In this document: positions 1 to 6,877 of the stretch, piece by piece
How positions within the stretch are numbered: the first letter of the stretch is position 1
Layout of the letters: the number at the start of each line of letters is the position of its first letter
Source of the DNA: Candidatus Poribacteria bacterium
GTDB taxonomy: Bacteria > Poribacteria > DTPJ01
Assembly (NCBI GenBank): GCA_011334435.1
Contig: DTPJ01000211.1
Location: 1 to 8,606 of the forward strand
DNA length: 8,606 bases
Direction: 5' to 3'
Program-made: the position numbers and the translations under genes
Notes under the pieces: model-generated
What the model saw: the letters and a program-made list of their open reading frames with translations, nothing else
What the model was told of the DNA's origin: nothing
Database searches by the model: none

Positions 1-102
1 ATTTATAGAATAAGCCATAATGACATAGATATAATCCTTATATGCCAAAATGGCGTTATTATTTTTGTTATGCCTGAAATTTTATGTGCGTTCTAATCCT
101 TG

Positions 103-108
103 TATAAT
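103..108 (+). promoter_or_regulatory. candidate sigma-70-type -10 box for clpB
   Basis: A perfect TATAAT hexamer lies 160 bases before the clpB start. The -35 position at 17-base spacing (80-85, TTTTAT) is a poor match, so the call rests on the -10 alone in AT-rich DNA. If it is used, the transcript would start near 115 and carry a leader of roughly 150 bases including the 180-238 hairpins. No clear heat-shock sigma factor consensus is visible. Confidence 0.3.
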
Positions 109-179
109 GCGACCAAATATAATTTTATGGACTTATTCGCATAATGGCACAATAATTGCAACAATAAAGGATAAACTTT

Positions 180-220
180 CAGTCAAGGCATTTTTGTTTA
201 TATACGATATACTTTGACTG
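180..220 (+). promoter_or_regulatory. hairpin in clpB leader
   Basis: CAGTCAA (180-186) is the exact reverse complement of TTGACTG (214-220). The stem extends inwards by a G-T wobble and one G-C pair (187-188 with 212-213), leaving a 23-base loop. No T-run follows, so it is not an intrinsic terminator. It may be an operator half-site pair or a 5' UTR structure; its function is unknown. Confidence 0.4.
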
Positions 221-267
221 CATGGCATTAATTGTCATGATCCTATATAACAAGGAAGTGTATAAAA

Positions 268-2853
268 ATGAGATTTGATAGATTTACATTAAAAGCACAA
301 GAAGCTGTGCAATCTGCACAAGAGATCGCAGAAAGACACAATCACCAAGCGATAGAGCCAGAGCATCTCCTATCCGCATTGATAGATCAAGAGGGAGGGA
401 TAGTCCCATCTATATTACAAAAAATAGGGATCAATCCTTCGGAAGTATATCAACGGTTAGAAACAGAATTAGAGAGAATGCCTAAGCAATATGGCACAGC
501 AGTCCAAGCTTATGTATCTGCAAACCTAAAGAGAGTATTTGATAACGCATGGAACGAGGCACAGAGGTTAAAAGACGAATATCTTAGCACAGAACATCTG
601 CTTTTAGCCATATCTGATCTGAAAGATACATCTGCAAGTAGAATTTTGCGAGAGTTTGGCGCAGATAAAGACAGTCTATTTAAAGCACTCGCAGAAGTCA
701 GAGGCAGTAAAAGAGTTACAGACCAAAATCCAGAGGACAAATACCAAGCACTAAAACGATTTGGAAGAGACATAACTGATTTAGCACGTAAAGGCAAACT
801 TGACCCCGTAATAGGTAGAGATGACGAGATCAGAAGGGTTATGCAGGTGCTTTCAAGGCGAACAAAGAATAATCCTGTCCTTATCGGAGAACCGGGAGTC
901 GGAAAAACTGCAATAGTTGAAGGGCTTGCTCAGAGAATAGCGTCAGGCGATGTGCCAGAAAGCCTTAAAGATAAAACTTTGCTTGCCCTTGATTTAGGTG
1001 CATTAGTCGCAGGATCAAAGTATAGAGGCGAGTTTGAAGATAGGTTAAAAGCAGTTTTAAAAGAAGTTGAAGAATCCGAAGGTTCTATAATACTTTTCAT
1101 TGATGAGTTACATACGCTTGTTGGTGCGGGAGCAGCGGAAGGTGCTATTGACGCATCAAATATGCTAAAACCAGCGTTAGCAAGGGGCGAATTACGCTGT
1201 ATCGGTGCGACTACCTTAGATGAATACAGAAAGCATATTGAAAAAGATGCGGCGCTTGAAAGAAGATTTCAACCAGTTCTCGTAGAAGCTCCATCAGTTG
1301 AAGATACCATAGCGATACTCAGAGGGCTTAAAGAGAAATACGAAGTCCATCATGGCGTTCGTATTCAAGACTCTGCATTAGTCGCAGCAGCGGTGCTTTC
1401 TGATAGATATATATCTGATAGATTTCTCCCAGATAAAGCTATTGACTTAGTTGATGAAGCGGCATCAAAACTTCGTATTGAAATTGATAGCGTTCCCACA
1501 GAGATTGACGAGATTCAACGACGAATAATGCAATTACAGATTGAAAAACAGGTCTTATCAAAAGAAACCGATAAAGCATCTCTTGAACGACTAGAAAAAC
1601 TGAACTCTGAACTTGTATCTCTCAATGAACAGCTTGACGAAATGAAAGCCCATTGGCAGAATGAAAAAGCGACTATACAAACGATACAGAAAATAAAAGA
1701 AGATATAGAAAACGCAAAAATAGAAGAGGAAAACGCTATAAGAAAAGGCGATTATAATAAAGCAAGCCAAATTAGATATGGGACGCTTGTTGAATTAAAC
1801 AACAAATTGACCGCTGAAAATCAAAAACTTGCAGAAATCCAAAAAGAAAAGAAAATGTTGAAAGAAGAAGTTGATGAGGAAGACATAGCAGAAATAGTCA
1901 GCAAATGGACAGGAATTCCCGTATCAAAACTTATGCAAGGAGAGATTGACAAACTTATACACATAGAGGATAATCTTCGTAAGCGTGTTGTTGGTCAGGA
2001 CGATGCGATAATTGCTGTTGCCAATGCGGTAAGGCGTGCAAGGGCAGGACTGCAAGACCCTAAAAGACCAATAGGATCATTTATATTTATGGGTCCGACA
2101 GGTGTAGGCAAAACTGAACTTGCGAGGGCATTAGCAGAATTCCTGTTTGATGATGAAAACTCCATGATCAGAATAGATATGAGCGAATATATGGAAAAAC
2201 ACACAGTATCAAGATTGATCGGCGCCCCGCCCGGATATGTAGGATATGATGAAGGCGGTCAACTAACCGAAGCAGTTAGACGTCATCCATATAGTGTGAT
2301 ATTATTTGATGAGATAGAGAAAGCTCATAGTGACGTATTCAATATATTATTGCAAATACTAGATGACGGAAGGCTTACAGATGGTCATGGCAGAACAGTG
2401 GACTTCAAAAATACAGTGATCATTATGACCTCAAACGTCGGAAGTCACTGGATACAAAATATGAACGAAAATAATGCACAGGACATCAAAGAAAGAGTAA
2501 TGGATGCCCTGAGAGCACAATTCAAGCCAGAATTCCTAAATAGAATAGATGAAATTATAATGTTCAATAGATTAGGAATAGAGCAGATTAAACAAATTGT
2601 TGATATACAGATAGATAGAATAAGAGAAAGATTAGCTGCAAGAAAGATAGATATAGTATTAACCCCAGAAGCAAAAGAATTTATTGCTAACGTGGGATAT
2701 GATCCAGTATATGGCGCGAGACCGATAAAAAGAGCCATCCAACAATACATACTTGATCCGTTAGCGATGAAGACGTTGGAAGGCATCTTTTCAGAAGGTC
2801 AGACGATAAAGATAGATGTTAAAGATGGACAGTTAGTTTTTTTAGCTGATTAA
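268..2853 (+). CDS. clpB: ATP-dependent chaperone ClpB (Hsp100 disaggregase)
   Basis: ClpB is a cytoplasmic hexameric AAA+ disaggregase that threads aggregated proteins through its central pore and works with DnaK/DnaJ/GrpE. At 861 residues it is close to the usual ~857. In order: Clp N-domain with two repeats (about 1-145); first AAA+ module with Walker A GEPGVGKT (207-214), pore-loop Tyr in KYRG (251-254), Walker B ending D279-E280 and arginine finger region ERRF (331-334); a full coiled-coil middle domain (about 405-535), which separates ClpB from ClpA/ClpX; second AAA+ module with Walker A GPTGVGKT (609-616), Walker B ending D681-E682, pore loop GYVG (656-659), R759 in FLNRID, and sensor-2 GARP (816-819). 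The start has a good Shine-Dalgarno sequence (AAGGAAG, 9 bases away) and MRFDRFT fits the family N-terminus. All key motifs are intact. It lies 58 bases upstream of lon, probably in the same transcript. Confidence 0.97.
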   Translation: MRFDRFTLKAQEAVQSAQEIAERHNHQAIEPEHLLSALIDQEGGIVPSILQKIGINPSEVYQRLETELERMPKQYGTAVQAYVSANLKRVFDNAWNEAQRLKDEYLSTEHLLLAISDLKDTSASRILREFGADKDSLFKALAEVRGSKRVTDQNPEDKYQALKRFGRDITDLARKGKLDPVIGRDDEIRRVMQVLSRRTKNNPVLIGEPGVGKTAIVEGLAQRIASGDVPESLKDKTLLALDLGALVAGSKYRGEFEDRLKAVLKEVEESEGSIILFIDELHTLVGAGAAEGAIDASNMLKPALARGELRCIGATTLDEYRKHIEKDAALERRFQPVLVEAPSVEDTIAILRGLKEKYEVHHGVRIQDSALVAAAVLSDRYISDRFLPDKAIDLVDEAASKLRIEIDSVPTEIDEIQRRIMQLQIEKQVLSKETDKASLERLEKLNSELVSLNEQLDEMKAHWQNEKATIQTIQKIKEDIENAKIEEENAIRKGDYNKASQIRYGTLVELNNKLTAENQKLAEIQKEKKMLKEEVDEEDIAEIVSKWTGIPVSKLMQGEIDKLIHIEDNLRKRVVGQDDAIIAVANAVRRARAGLQDPKRPIGSFIFMGPTGVGKTELARALAEFLFDDENSMIRIDMSEYMEKHTVSRLIGAPPGYVGYDEGGQLTEAVRRHPYSVILFDEIEKAHSDVFNILLQILDDGRLTDGHGRTVDFKNTVIIMTSNVGSHWIQNMNENNAQDIKERVMDALRAQFKPEFLNRIDEIIMFNRLGIEQIKQIVDIQIDRIRERLAARKIDIVLTPEAKEFIANVGYDPVYGARPIKRAIQQYILDPLAMKTLEGIFSEGQTIKIDVKDGQLVFLAD

Positions 2854-2854
2854 T

Positions 2855-2890
2855 GGGTCCTTAAACCCTTATATATAAAGGCATAATGCC
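2855..2890 (+). promoter_or_regulatory. clpB-lon spacer with small inverted repeats
   Basis: The 58-base gap between clpB and lon holds two short dyads: GGGT (2855-2858) with ACCC (2865-2868), and GGCAT-A-ATGCC (2880-2890). Neither is followed by a T-run after a GC-rich stem, so I do not read them as a terminator; read-through from clpB into lon is likely. GCATAATGCC resembles GCATAATGGC at 139-148 before clpB (9 of 10 bases), and CCTTATAT followed by ATGCCAAAA occurs in both leaders. A shared operator is a hypothesis only. Confidence 0.35.
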
Positions 2891-2911
2891 AAAAAAGAAA
2901 GGTGAATAACA

Positions 2912-5386
2912 ATGGCTGAACATGATCGTGAAGATAGGCATGGTAAACTTATTGTATTACCAGTTCCTTTTGATACAAATAAAGGCGAAAATCTGCCCAA
3001 TCCGCCATCAGAGGTTGGCGTATTTCCATTGCGTAATATAGTAATTTATCCAAATATGGTCGCTCCCTTGATGGCAGGCAGACCACAAACACTTAAATTA
3101 ATAGATGATGTCAATAAAACAAACGGATTTGTAGTCTTACTGACTCAGCAGAGACAAGAAATAGACGAACCAAAGCCAAATGATCTCTATAAAGTAGGGA
3201 CGATAGGCAAAATTGTAAAACAAATGCAGTTCCCTAACAATATGGTTCAGGTTTGGGTTCATGGTGTAGCAAGAGTGAGAGTTGTTGAGTTTTTACCAAC
3301 TGATAAGCCATATTTAGTTGCCAAAGTTGAGATATTAAATGAGGAATTCCAATTAGATTTAGAAACAGAAGCCCTTGAACGTAGCGTCAGAAGCCTTTTA
3401 AGCAAGATAACCTCATTGTCAGAAGACATTCCAGAGGATTTAAACTTAATGGCAAGAGGTATGGAACCATCTGCTACTGCGGATATGATAGCAATGTATA
3501 TGGATATTCCCATAGCAGATAAGCAAAAAATGCTTGAGACTACTAACGTAAAAGACAGGTTGGTAATGCTCAAATCCATAATGGCGAGAAAACTCTCTAT
3601 CTTGGAATTAAGCCATAAGATTCAAACCGAAGCCAAAGAGGAAATGAATAAAGCCCAGAAGGAATTCTTCCTCAGAAAAGAGAGAGAAGCCATTAATAGG
3701 GAACTTGGCGAGGAAGAAGATCAAACCGCCGAAATAAAAGAGTTGGAGAAACAGATAGAAAAAGCTGGTATGTCTCCAGAGGCGAAAAAACAGGCTAAAC
3801 GAGAGCTTAACAGATTGTCACGTATGCACCCATCTTCCGCGGAATATACAGTTTCAAGGACATATCTTGATTGGCTGATCGATCTTCCTTGGAAGAAAAG
3901 CACAACTGATATACTTGATATAAACAAGGCGAAAGAGATACTTGACGAAGATCACTATGATTTAGAAAAGGTAAAAGATAGGATACTTGAATATCTCGCG
4001 GTAAGAAAACTCAAATCTGATATGAAAGGACCGATACTCTGTTTTGTCGGACCTCCTGGAGTAGGAAAGACATCTCTTGGCAAATCAATTGCAAGAGCTA
4101 TGGGACGTAAGTTTATTCGTATGTCGCTTGGTGGAGTCCGTGATGAAGCTGAGATCAGAGGTCATAGAAGGACTTATATCGGATCACTTCCGGGCAGGAT
4201 CATTCAAGGAATAAGAAAAGCTGAATCCAATAATCCTGTATTTATGTTGGATGAAATTGATAAACTTGGCAGAGATTTTAGAGGTGATCCCGCTTCCGCA
4301 TTGTTAGAGGTATTAGACCCTGAACAAAATAATTCTTTTAGCGATCATTATTTGGAAGTGGCATTTGACCTTTCAAATGTGATGTTTATTACGACAGCAA
4401 ACATATTAGATACAATTCCACCAGCTCTTTTGGACAGAATGGAAGTCTTACGTCTGCCGGGCTATACCGAGACAGAGAAACTTCATATAGCCAAAAAATT
4501 CTTGATTCCTAAGCAATTAGATGCCCATGGATTAAAAAGCGATCAGTTGTCCATAACTGATGATGCTATATTAAAGATAGTTCAGGATTATACAAGGGAA
4601 TCGGGTGTCCGCAATTTAGAGCGAGAGATCGGGACTATATGTAGAAAGACAGCTAAGTCCATCGCTCAAAATGAGGAATTTAAAAACGTCGTTACTGCGG
4701 AACGGATAAGTGAATATTTAGGTCCTGAGAAGTTCCATTCTGAAACCGCGGAAAGAGTAAATGAACCGGGAGTTGCTATCGGTTTAGCATGGACACAAGC
4801 TGGCGGAGAGATAATCTTCGTAGAAGCGGCAAAGATGAGACAAAATCTAAGAAAAGGCGAATCGCTTACTATTACAGGACAGCTTGGCGATGTTATGAAA
4901 GAATCTGCCCAAGCAGCTTTAAGCTATGTAAAGTCAAAAGCAGATGAACTCGGCATTGAACCAGATTTCTTTGATAAATATGACATCCACGTCCATGTGC
5001 CTGCTGGTGCAACACCGAAAGACGGTCCTTCTGCTGGTATAACTATGGCGACTGCCATTGCGTCATTGGCTACGGATACTCCGATAAAAGAAAAATTAGC
5101 TATGACTGGTGAGATCACATTAAGAGGAAAAGTTATGCCTATCGGTGGAGTTAAAGAAAAGGTGCTTGCTGCCCATCGTGCTGGAATGACAGAAGTTATA
5201 TTGCCGTTGAAAAATAAAAAGGACATTGACGAAATACCAGAGGAAGTCAGAAATGTGATGACTTTCCACACAGTTGACAGTATGGACGAGGTCTTGGATA
5301 TTGCACTCTCAATCAAACGTAAGAAAAGCACCAAGAGTCAACCGATTGATTTGCCAACAACTCAACCTCAACCTTTCGCACAATAA
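2912..5386 (+). CDS. lon: ATP-dependent Lon protease
   Basis: Lon is a cytoplasmic hexameric AAA+ serine protease that degrades misfolded and short-lived regulatory proteins. At 824 residues it is slightly longer than the E. coli enzyme (784). Domains: an extra ~35-residue N-terminal stretch, then the LAN substrate-binding domain beginning VFPLRNIVIYP (37-47); coiled-coil region (about 235-305); AAA+ module with Walker A GPPGVGKT (380-387), Walker B LDEID (446-450), sensor-1 region TTAN (494-497), and arginine finger R509; protease domain with catalytic Ser707 in PKDGPSAG and Lys748 in GGVKEK. This is the canonical LonA Ser-Lys dyad, without the membrane segments of archaeal LonB. The tail after about residue 803 is Lys, then Gln/Pro/Thr-rich, and probably disordered. 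The start follows AAAGGTGA (2898-2905) at proper spacing. It is probably co-transcribed with clpB and ends in a strong terminator. Confidence 0.97.
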   Translation: MAEHDREDRHGKLIVLPVPFDTNKGENLPNPPSEVGVFPLRNIVIYPNMVAPLMAGRPQTLKLIDDVNKTNGFVVLLTQQRQEIDEPKPNDLYKVGTIGKIVKQMQFPNNMVQVWVHGVARVRVVEFLPTDKPYLVAKVEILNEEFQLDLETEALERSVRSLLSKITSLSEDIPEDLNLMARGMEPSATADMIAMYMDIPIADKQKMLETTNVKDRLVMLKSIMARKLSILELSHKIQTEAKEEMNKAQKEFFLRKEREAINRELGEEEDQTAEIKELEKQIEKAGMSPEAKKQAKRELNRLSRMHPSSAEYTVSRTYLDWLIDLPWKKSTTDILDINKAKEILDEDHYDLEKVKDRILEYLAVRKLKSDMKGPILCFVGPPGVGKTSLGKSIARAMGRKFIRMSLGGVRDEAEIRGHRRTYIGSLPGRIIQGIRKAESNNPVFMLDEIDKLGRDFRGDPASALLEVLDPEQNNSFSDHYLEVAFDLSNVMFITTANILDTIPPALLDRMEVLRLPGYTETEKLHIAKKFLIPKQLDAHGLKSDQLSITDDAILKIVQDYTRESGVRNLEREIGTICRKTAKSIAQNEEFKNVVTAERISEYLGPEKFHSETAERVNEPGVAIGLAWTQAGGEIIFVEAAKMRQNLRKGESLTITGQLGDVMKESAQAALSYVKSKADELGIEPDFFDKYDIHVHVPAGATPKDGPSAGITMATAIASLATDTPIKEKLAMTGEITLRGKVMPIGGVKEKVLAAHRAGMTEVILPLKNKKDIDEIPEEVRNVMTFHTVDSMDEVLDIALSIKRKKSTKSQPIDLPTTQPQPFAQ

Positions 5387-5390
5387 TAAT

Positions 5391-5445
5391 AAGTGACGAG
5401 TGATAGAAAGTTATTTTAATCATTAGCATTCACTCGTCACTTTTT
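5391..5445 (+). terminator. rho-independent terminator after lon
   Basis: A perfect 13-bp inverted repeat: AAGTGACGAGTGA (5391-5403) and TCACTCGTCACTT (5430-5442). The loop is 26 bases and the T-run begins in the last stem bases and continues to 5445, then CTTT. It starts five bases after the lon stop codon. The loop is longer than typical, but the stem and T-run make this the clearest terminator in the window. It would separate clpB-lon from the DUF123/dapA-like pair. Confidence 0.85.
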
Positions 5446-5460
5446 CTTTATCCATGTAAA

Positions 5461-5859
5461 ATGACAAAAGGCATTTATCATCTAATTATCAACCTTCCTG
5501 TGAATACCACCATTTATGTTGGAAAATTAGGACAATTCAATTTTCAAGCTGGATATTATGTATATACTGGTAGTGCAATGAATGGTTTAGAGTCAAGGCT
5601 TGCGAGGCATAAAAGAAAGGAAAAGCGTCTTCATTGGCATATAGATTATCTTCTCCAATATGGAAGGATAGTTGATATTATAACTCATAAAACAAATGAA
5701 CCCCTTGAATGTTATTTTAATAAGAAAATCATGTCAATAAAAGGATGCCAAATACCAATTATAGGTTTTGGATCAAGCGATTGTGATTGTGTGTCTCATT
5801 TAGCGTTTTTTGAGGACATACCTAATATGGAGGATATAAAATGGCTAAAAGATCATTGA
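5461..5859 (+). CDS. DUF123 family protein (GIY-YIG nuclease-like)
   Basis: A 132-residue protein matching the DUF123 family, recognised from its motif order: GIY near the N-terminus (4-6), YVYTGSA (33-39), RLARH (46-50), HWHIDYLL (58-65), Glu83 in a helix-like ECYFNKK stretch, and the C-terminal GFGSSDCDCVSHL (102-114) with Cys108 and Cys110. The family is related to GIY-YIG endonucleases such as the UvrC N-terminal domain; GIY...YVYTG, an Arg and a Glu correspond to that catalytic layout. Its cellular role is not established to my knowledge, though DNA processing is plausible. The ATG at 5461 places GIY at the expected distance, but no Shine-Dalgarno sequence precedes it and it lies only 15 bases after the terminator T-run. 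The 3' end overlaps the next gene by 19 bases in another frame. Family call is firm; enzymatic activity is inferred. Confidence 0.88.
   Translation: MTKGIYHLIINLPVNTTIYVGKLGQFNFQAGYYVYTGSAMNGLESRLARHKRKEKRLHWHIDYLLQYGRIVDIITHKTNEPLECYFNKKIMSIKGCQIPIIGFGSSDCDCVSHLAFFEDIPNMEDIKWLKDH
5828..5834 (+). promoter_or_regulatory. ribosome-binding site of dapA-like gene inside DUF123 gene
   Basis: TGGAGGA lies six bases before the ATG at 5841, within the last codons of the DUF123 gene. It is one of the best Shine-Dalgarno matches in the window. It fixes the start of the dapA-like gene and indicates that the 19-base overlap is real. Translational coupling of the two genes is likely. Confidence 0.8.
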
Positions 5860-6752
5860 AAGTTGAAGGTATAATTCCCGCATTAGCTACTCCAATGAAT
5901 GATGATGAATCTATAAATGAAAATGGATTGAAAAAGTTAATAGATTTCGTCATAAAAGGCGGAGTTCACGGCATATTTGTCTCTGGAAGTCAAGGAGAAT
6001 CGTTCTCAATGACGATAGATGAGAAGAAACGCGTCATTGCTACATCAATAGAGGCGTCAGACGGTAGAGTTCCAATATATGCGGGAACAGGAACGATCAC
6101 AACTTCACAAGCGGTGCAATTAACAAAAATGGCTCGCGAATTAGGTGCCGACGCTGTATCTGTAACAACGCCCTATTTTATTAAACCATCTCAAAAAGAG
6201 TTGATAGATTATTATAAGGCAGTTTCTGATGTTGCCGAAGATATGCCAGTCTTATTATATAGCAATCCAATGAGAACAGGTGTAATCATTGAAGTTGATA
6301 CCGTAGTTAAGCTCTCAGAATTGGATAATGTAGTCGGCATGAAAGACAGTAGCGGTGACATCGTCCAGACATCATCATATATAGAAGCGACAAAAGACAA
6401 GGATTTTTCTATACTTGTTGGCAATGATGCGTGCATATTTTCTGCGTTGGTATCTGGTGCAAAAGGTGCTGTTGCTGCAACTGCAAACGTTGCCCCAAGG
6501 CTTATTGTTGATCTGTATAATGCAGTTAAGGCAGGCAATATTGACTTAGCACGTGATCTGCAATATAAACTGTTGCCGATAAGAAAAGCATTTACGATGG
6601 GAACTTTTCCTGTTGTGATCAAAGAAGCATTGAATTTAATGGGCTTGCCAGCGGGTCCTGCCAGGAGACCGATCCAACCATTGCCTTCGGGAAAAAGGGA
6701 AGAATTGAAAAGCATTATGAAAAAAGCAGGATTGATAAACTTGGGTAGTTAG
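5841..6752 (+). CDS. dihydrodipicolinate synthase/N-acetylneuraminate lyase family aldolase (DapA-like)
   Basis: A 303-residue class I aldolase of the DHDPS/NAL superfamily, a (beta/alpha)8 barrel that forms a Schiff base with pyruvate or a similar 2-oxo acid. Visible landmarks: GSQGES (49-54) at the place of DapA GTTGES; TPYFIKP (110-116) at the place of TPYYNKP; YSNPMRTG (140-147) with the general acid/base Tyr140 and Arg145; and Schiff-base Lys168 in GMKDSSGD. Length is normal (about 290-300). Lys168, Tyr140 and Arg145 are kept, but the paired Thr of DapA are Ser50-Gln51 and the second Tyr of the YY pair is Phe113. I therefore do not assign dapA: it could be a true DapA variant or an aldolase for a sugar acid such as 2-keto-3-deoxygluconate or sialic acid. 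No lysine or sugar-acid genes flank it. The start is set by the Shine-Dalgarno sequence and fits the family N-terminus. Confidence 0.92.
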   Translation: MAKRSLKVEGIIPALATPMNDDESINENGLKKLIDFVIKGGVHGIFVSGSQGESFSMTIDEKKRVIATSIEASDGRVPIYAGTGTITTSQAVQLTKMARELGADAVSVTTPYFIKPSQKELIDYYKAVSDVAEDMPVLLYSNPMRTGVIIEVDTVVKLSELDNVVGMKDSSGDIVQTSSYIEATKDKDFSILVGNDACIFSALVSGAKGAVAATANVAPRLIVDLYNAVKAGNIDLARDLQYKLLPIRKAFTMGTFPVVIKEALNLMGLPAGPARRPIQPLPSGKREELKSIMKKAGLINLGS

Positions 6753-6832
6753 ACACTGAAACACACGGAAAAGTGATCAGTAATCAGTGATCAGCAGTAA
6801 TTTATTCTTGTTCAGTATCTTGTGTTTAGTGT
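6753..6832 (+). terminator. possible stem-loop terminator after dapA-like gene
   Basis: ACACTGAAACAC (6753-6764), immediately after the stop codon, pairs with GTGTTTAGTGT (6822-6832) over 11 bp with one bulged G (6758). A mixed TTTATTTT tract follows. The loop of 57 bases is long for an intrinsic terminator, and the arms may instead be part of a repeat element. An alternative pairing, CGGAAAA (6766-6772) with TTTTCCG (6836-6842), also exists. Confidence 0.35.
6772..6799. repeat. 14-bp tandem repeat, two copies
   Basis: AGTGATCAGTAATC (6772-6785) is followed directly by AGTGATCAGCAGTA (6786-6799), 11 of 14 bases identical. Each copy includes the palindrome TGATCA, so the two copies can also pair with each other. 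The pattern looks like low-complexity intergenic repeat rather than coding sequence. Confidence 0.7.
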
Positions 6833-6855
6833 TTATTTTCCGAGTTATTCTGTGG

Positions 6856-6873
6856 CTAAATTATCTAAATTAT
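6856..6873. repeat. 9-bp tandem repeat, two perfect copies
   Basis: CTAAATTAT occurs at 6856-6864 and again at 6865-6873. It is a short perfect tandem duplication within the intergenic region, possibly from polymerase slippage. Confidence 0.7.
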
Positions 6874-6877
6874 CCTT

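Larger units (their letters stand above)
1..267 (+). promoter_or_regulatory. clpB upstream/leader region
   Basis: Non-coding AT-rich DNA in front of clpB. It contains a consensus-like TATAAT (103-108), repeated GCATAATG-like words on both strands (around 13-20, 67-75, 103-110, 139-148), a small inverted repeat GCCA-AAA-TGGC (44-54), a hairpin at 180-220, a weaker hairpin at 222-238, and the Shine-Dalgarno sequence AAGGAAG (252-258). I find no CIRCE element (TTAGCACTC-N9-GAGTGCTAA), so HrcA control is not supported. The extent of the regulatory region is inferred; what lies before base 1 is unknown. Confidence 0.5.

Noticed and set aside
1..267. HrcA/CIRCE or HspR/HAIR control of clpB
   Set aside because: Neither the CIRCE inverted repeat nor a HAIR-like CTTGAGT-N7-ACTCAAG dyad is present in the leader.
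510..797. Minus-strand open frame inside clpB (and similar ones at 1995-2204 and 2445-2786)
   Set aside because: Lies wholly inside a strongly conserved gene, has no family resemblance and no ribosome-binding site; it is a shadow of the real frame.
3259..3579. Minus-strand open frames inside lon (also 3721-3927 and 4924-5334)
   Set aside because: Entirely opposite conserved Lon domains, with low-complexity Ser/Ile/Leu-rich translations typical of antisense frames.
6212..6715. 167-codon minus-strand open frame inside the dapA-like gene
   Set aside because: Although long, it is antisense to conserved aldolase codons and shows no recognisable motif.
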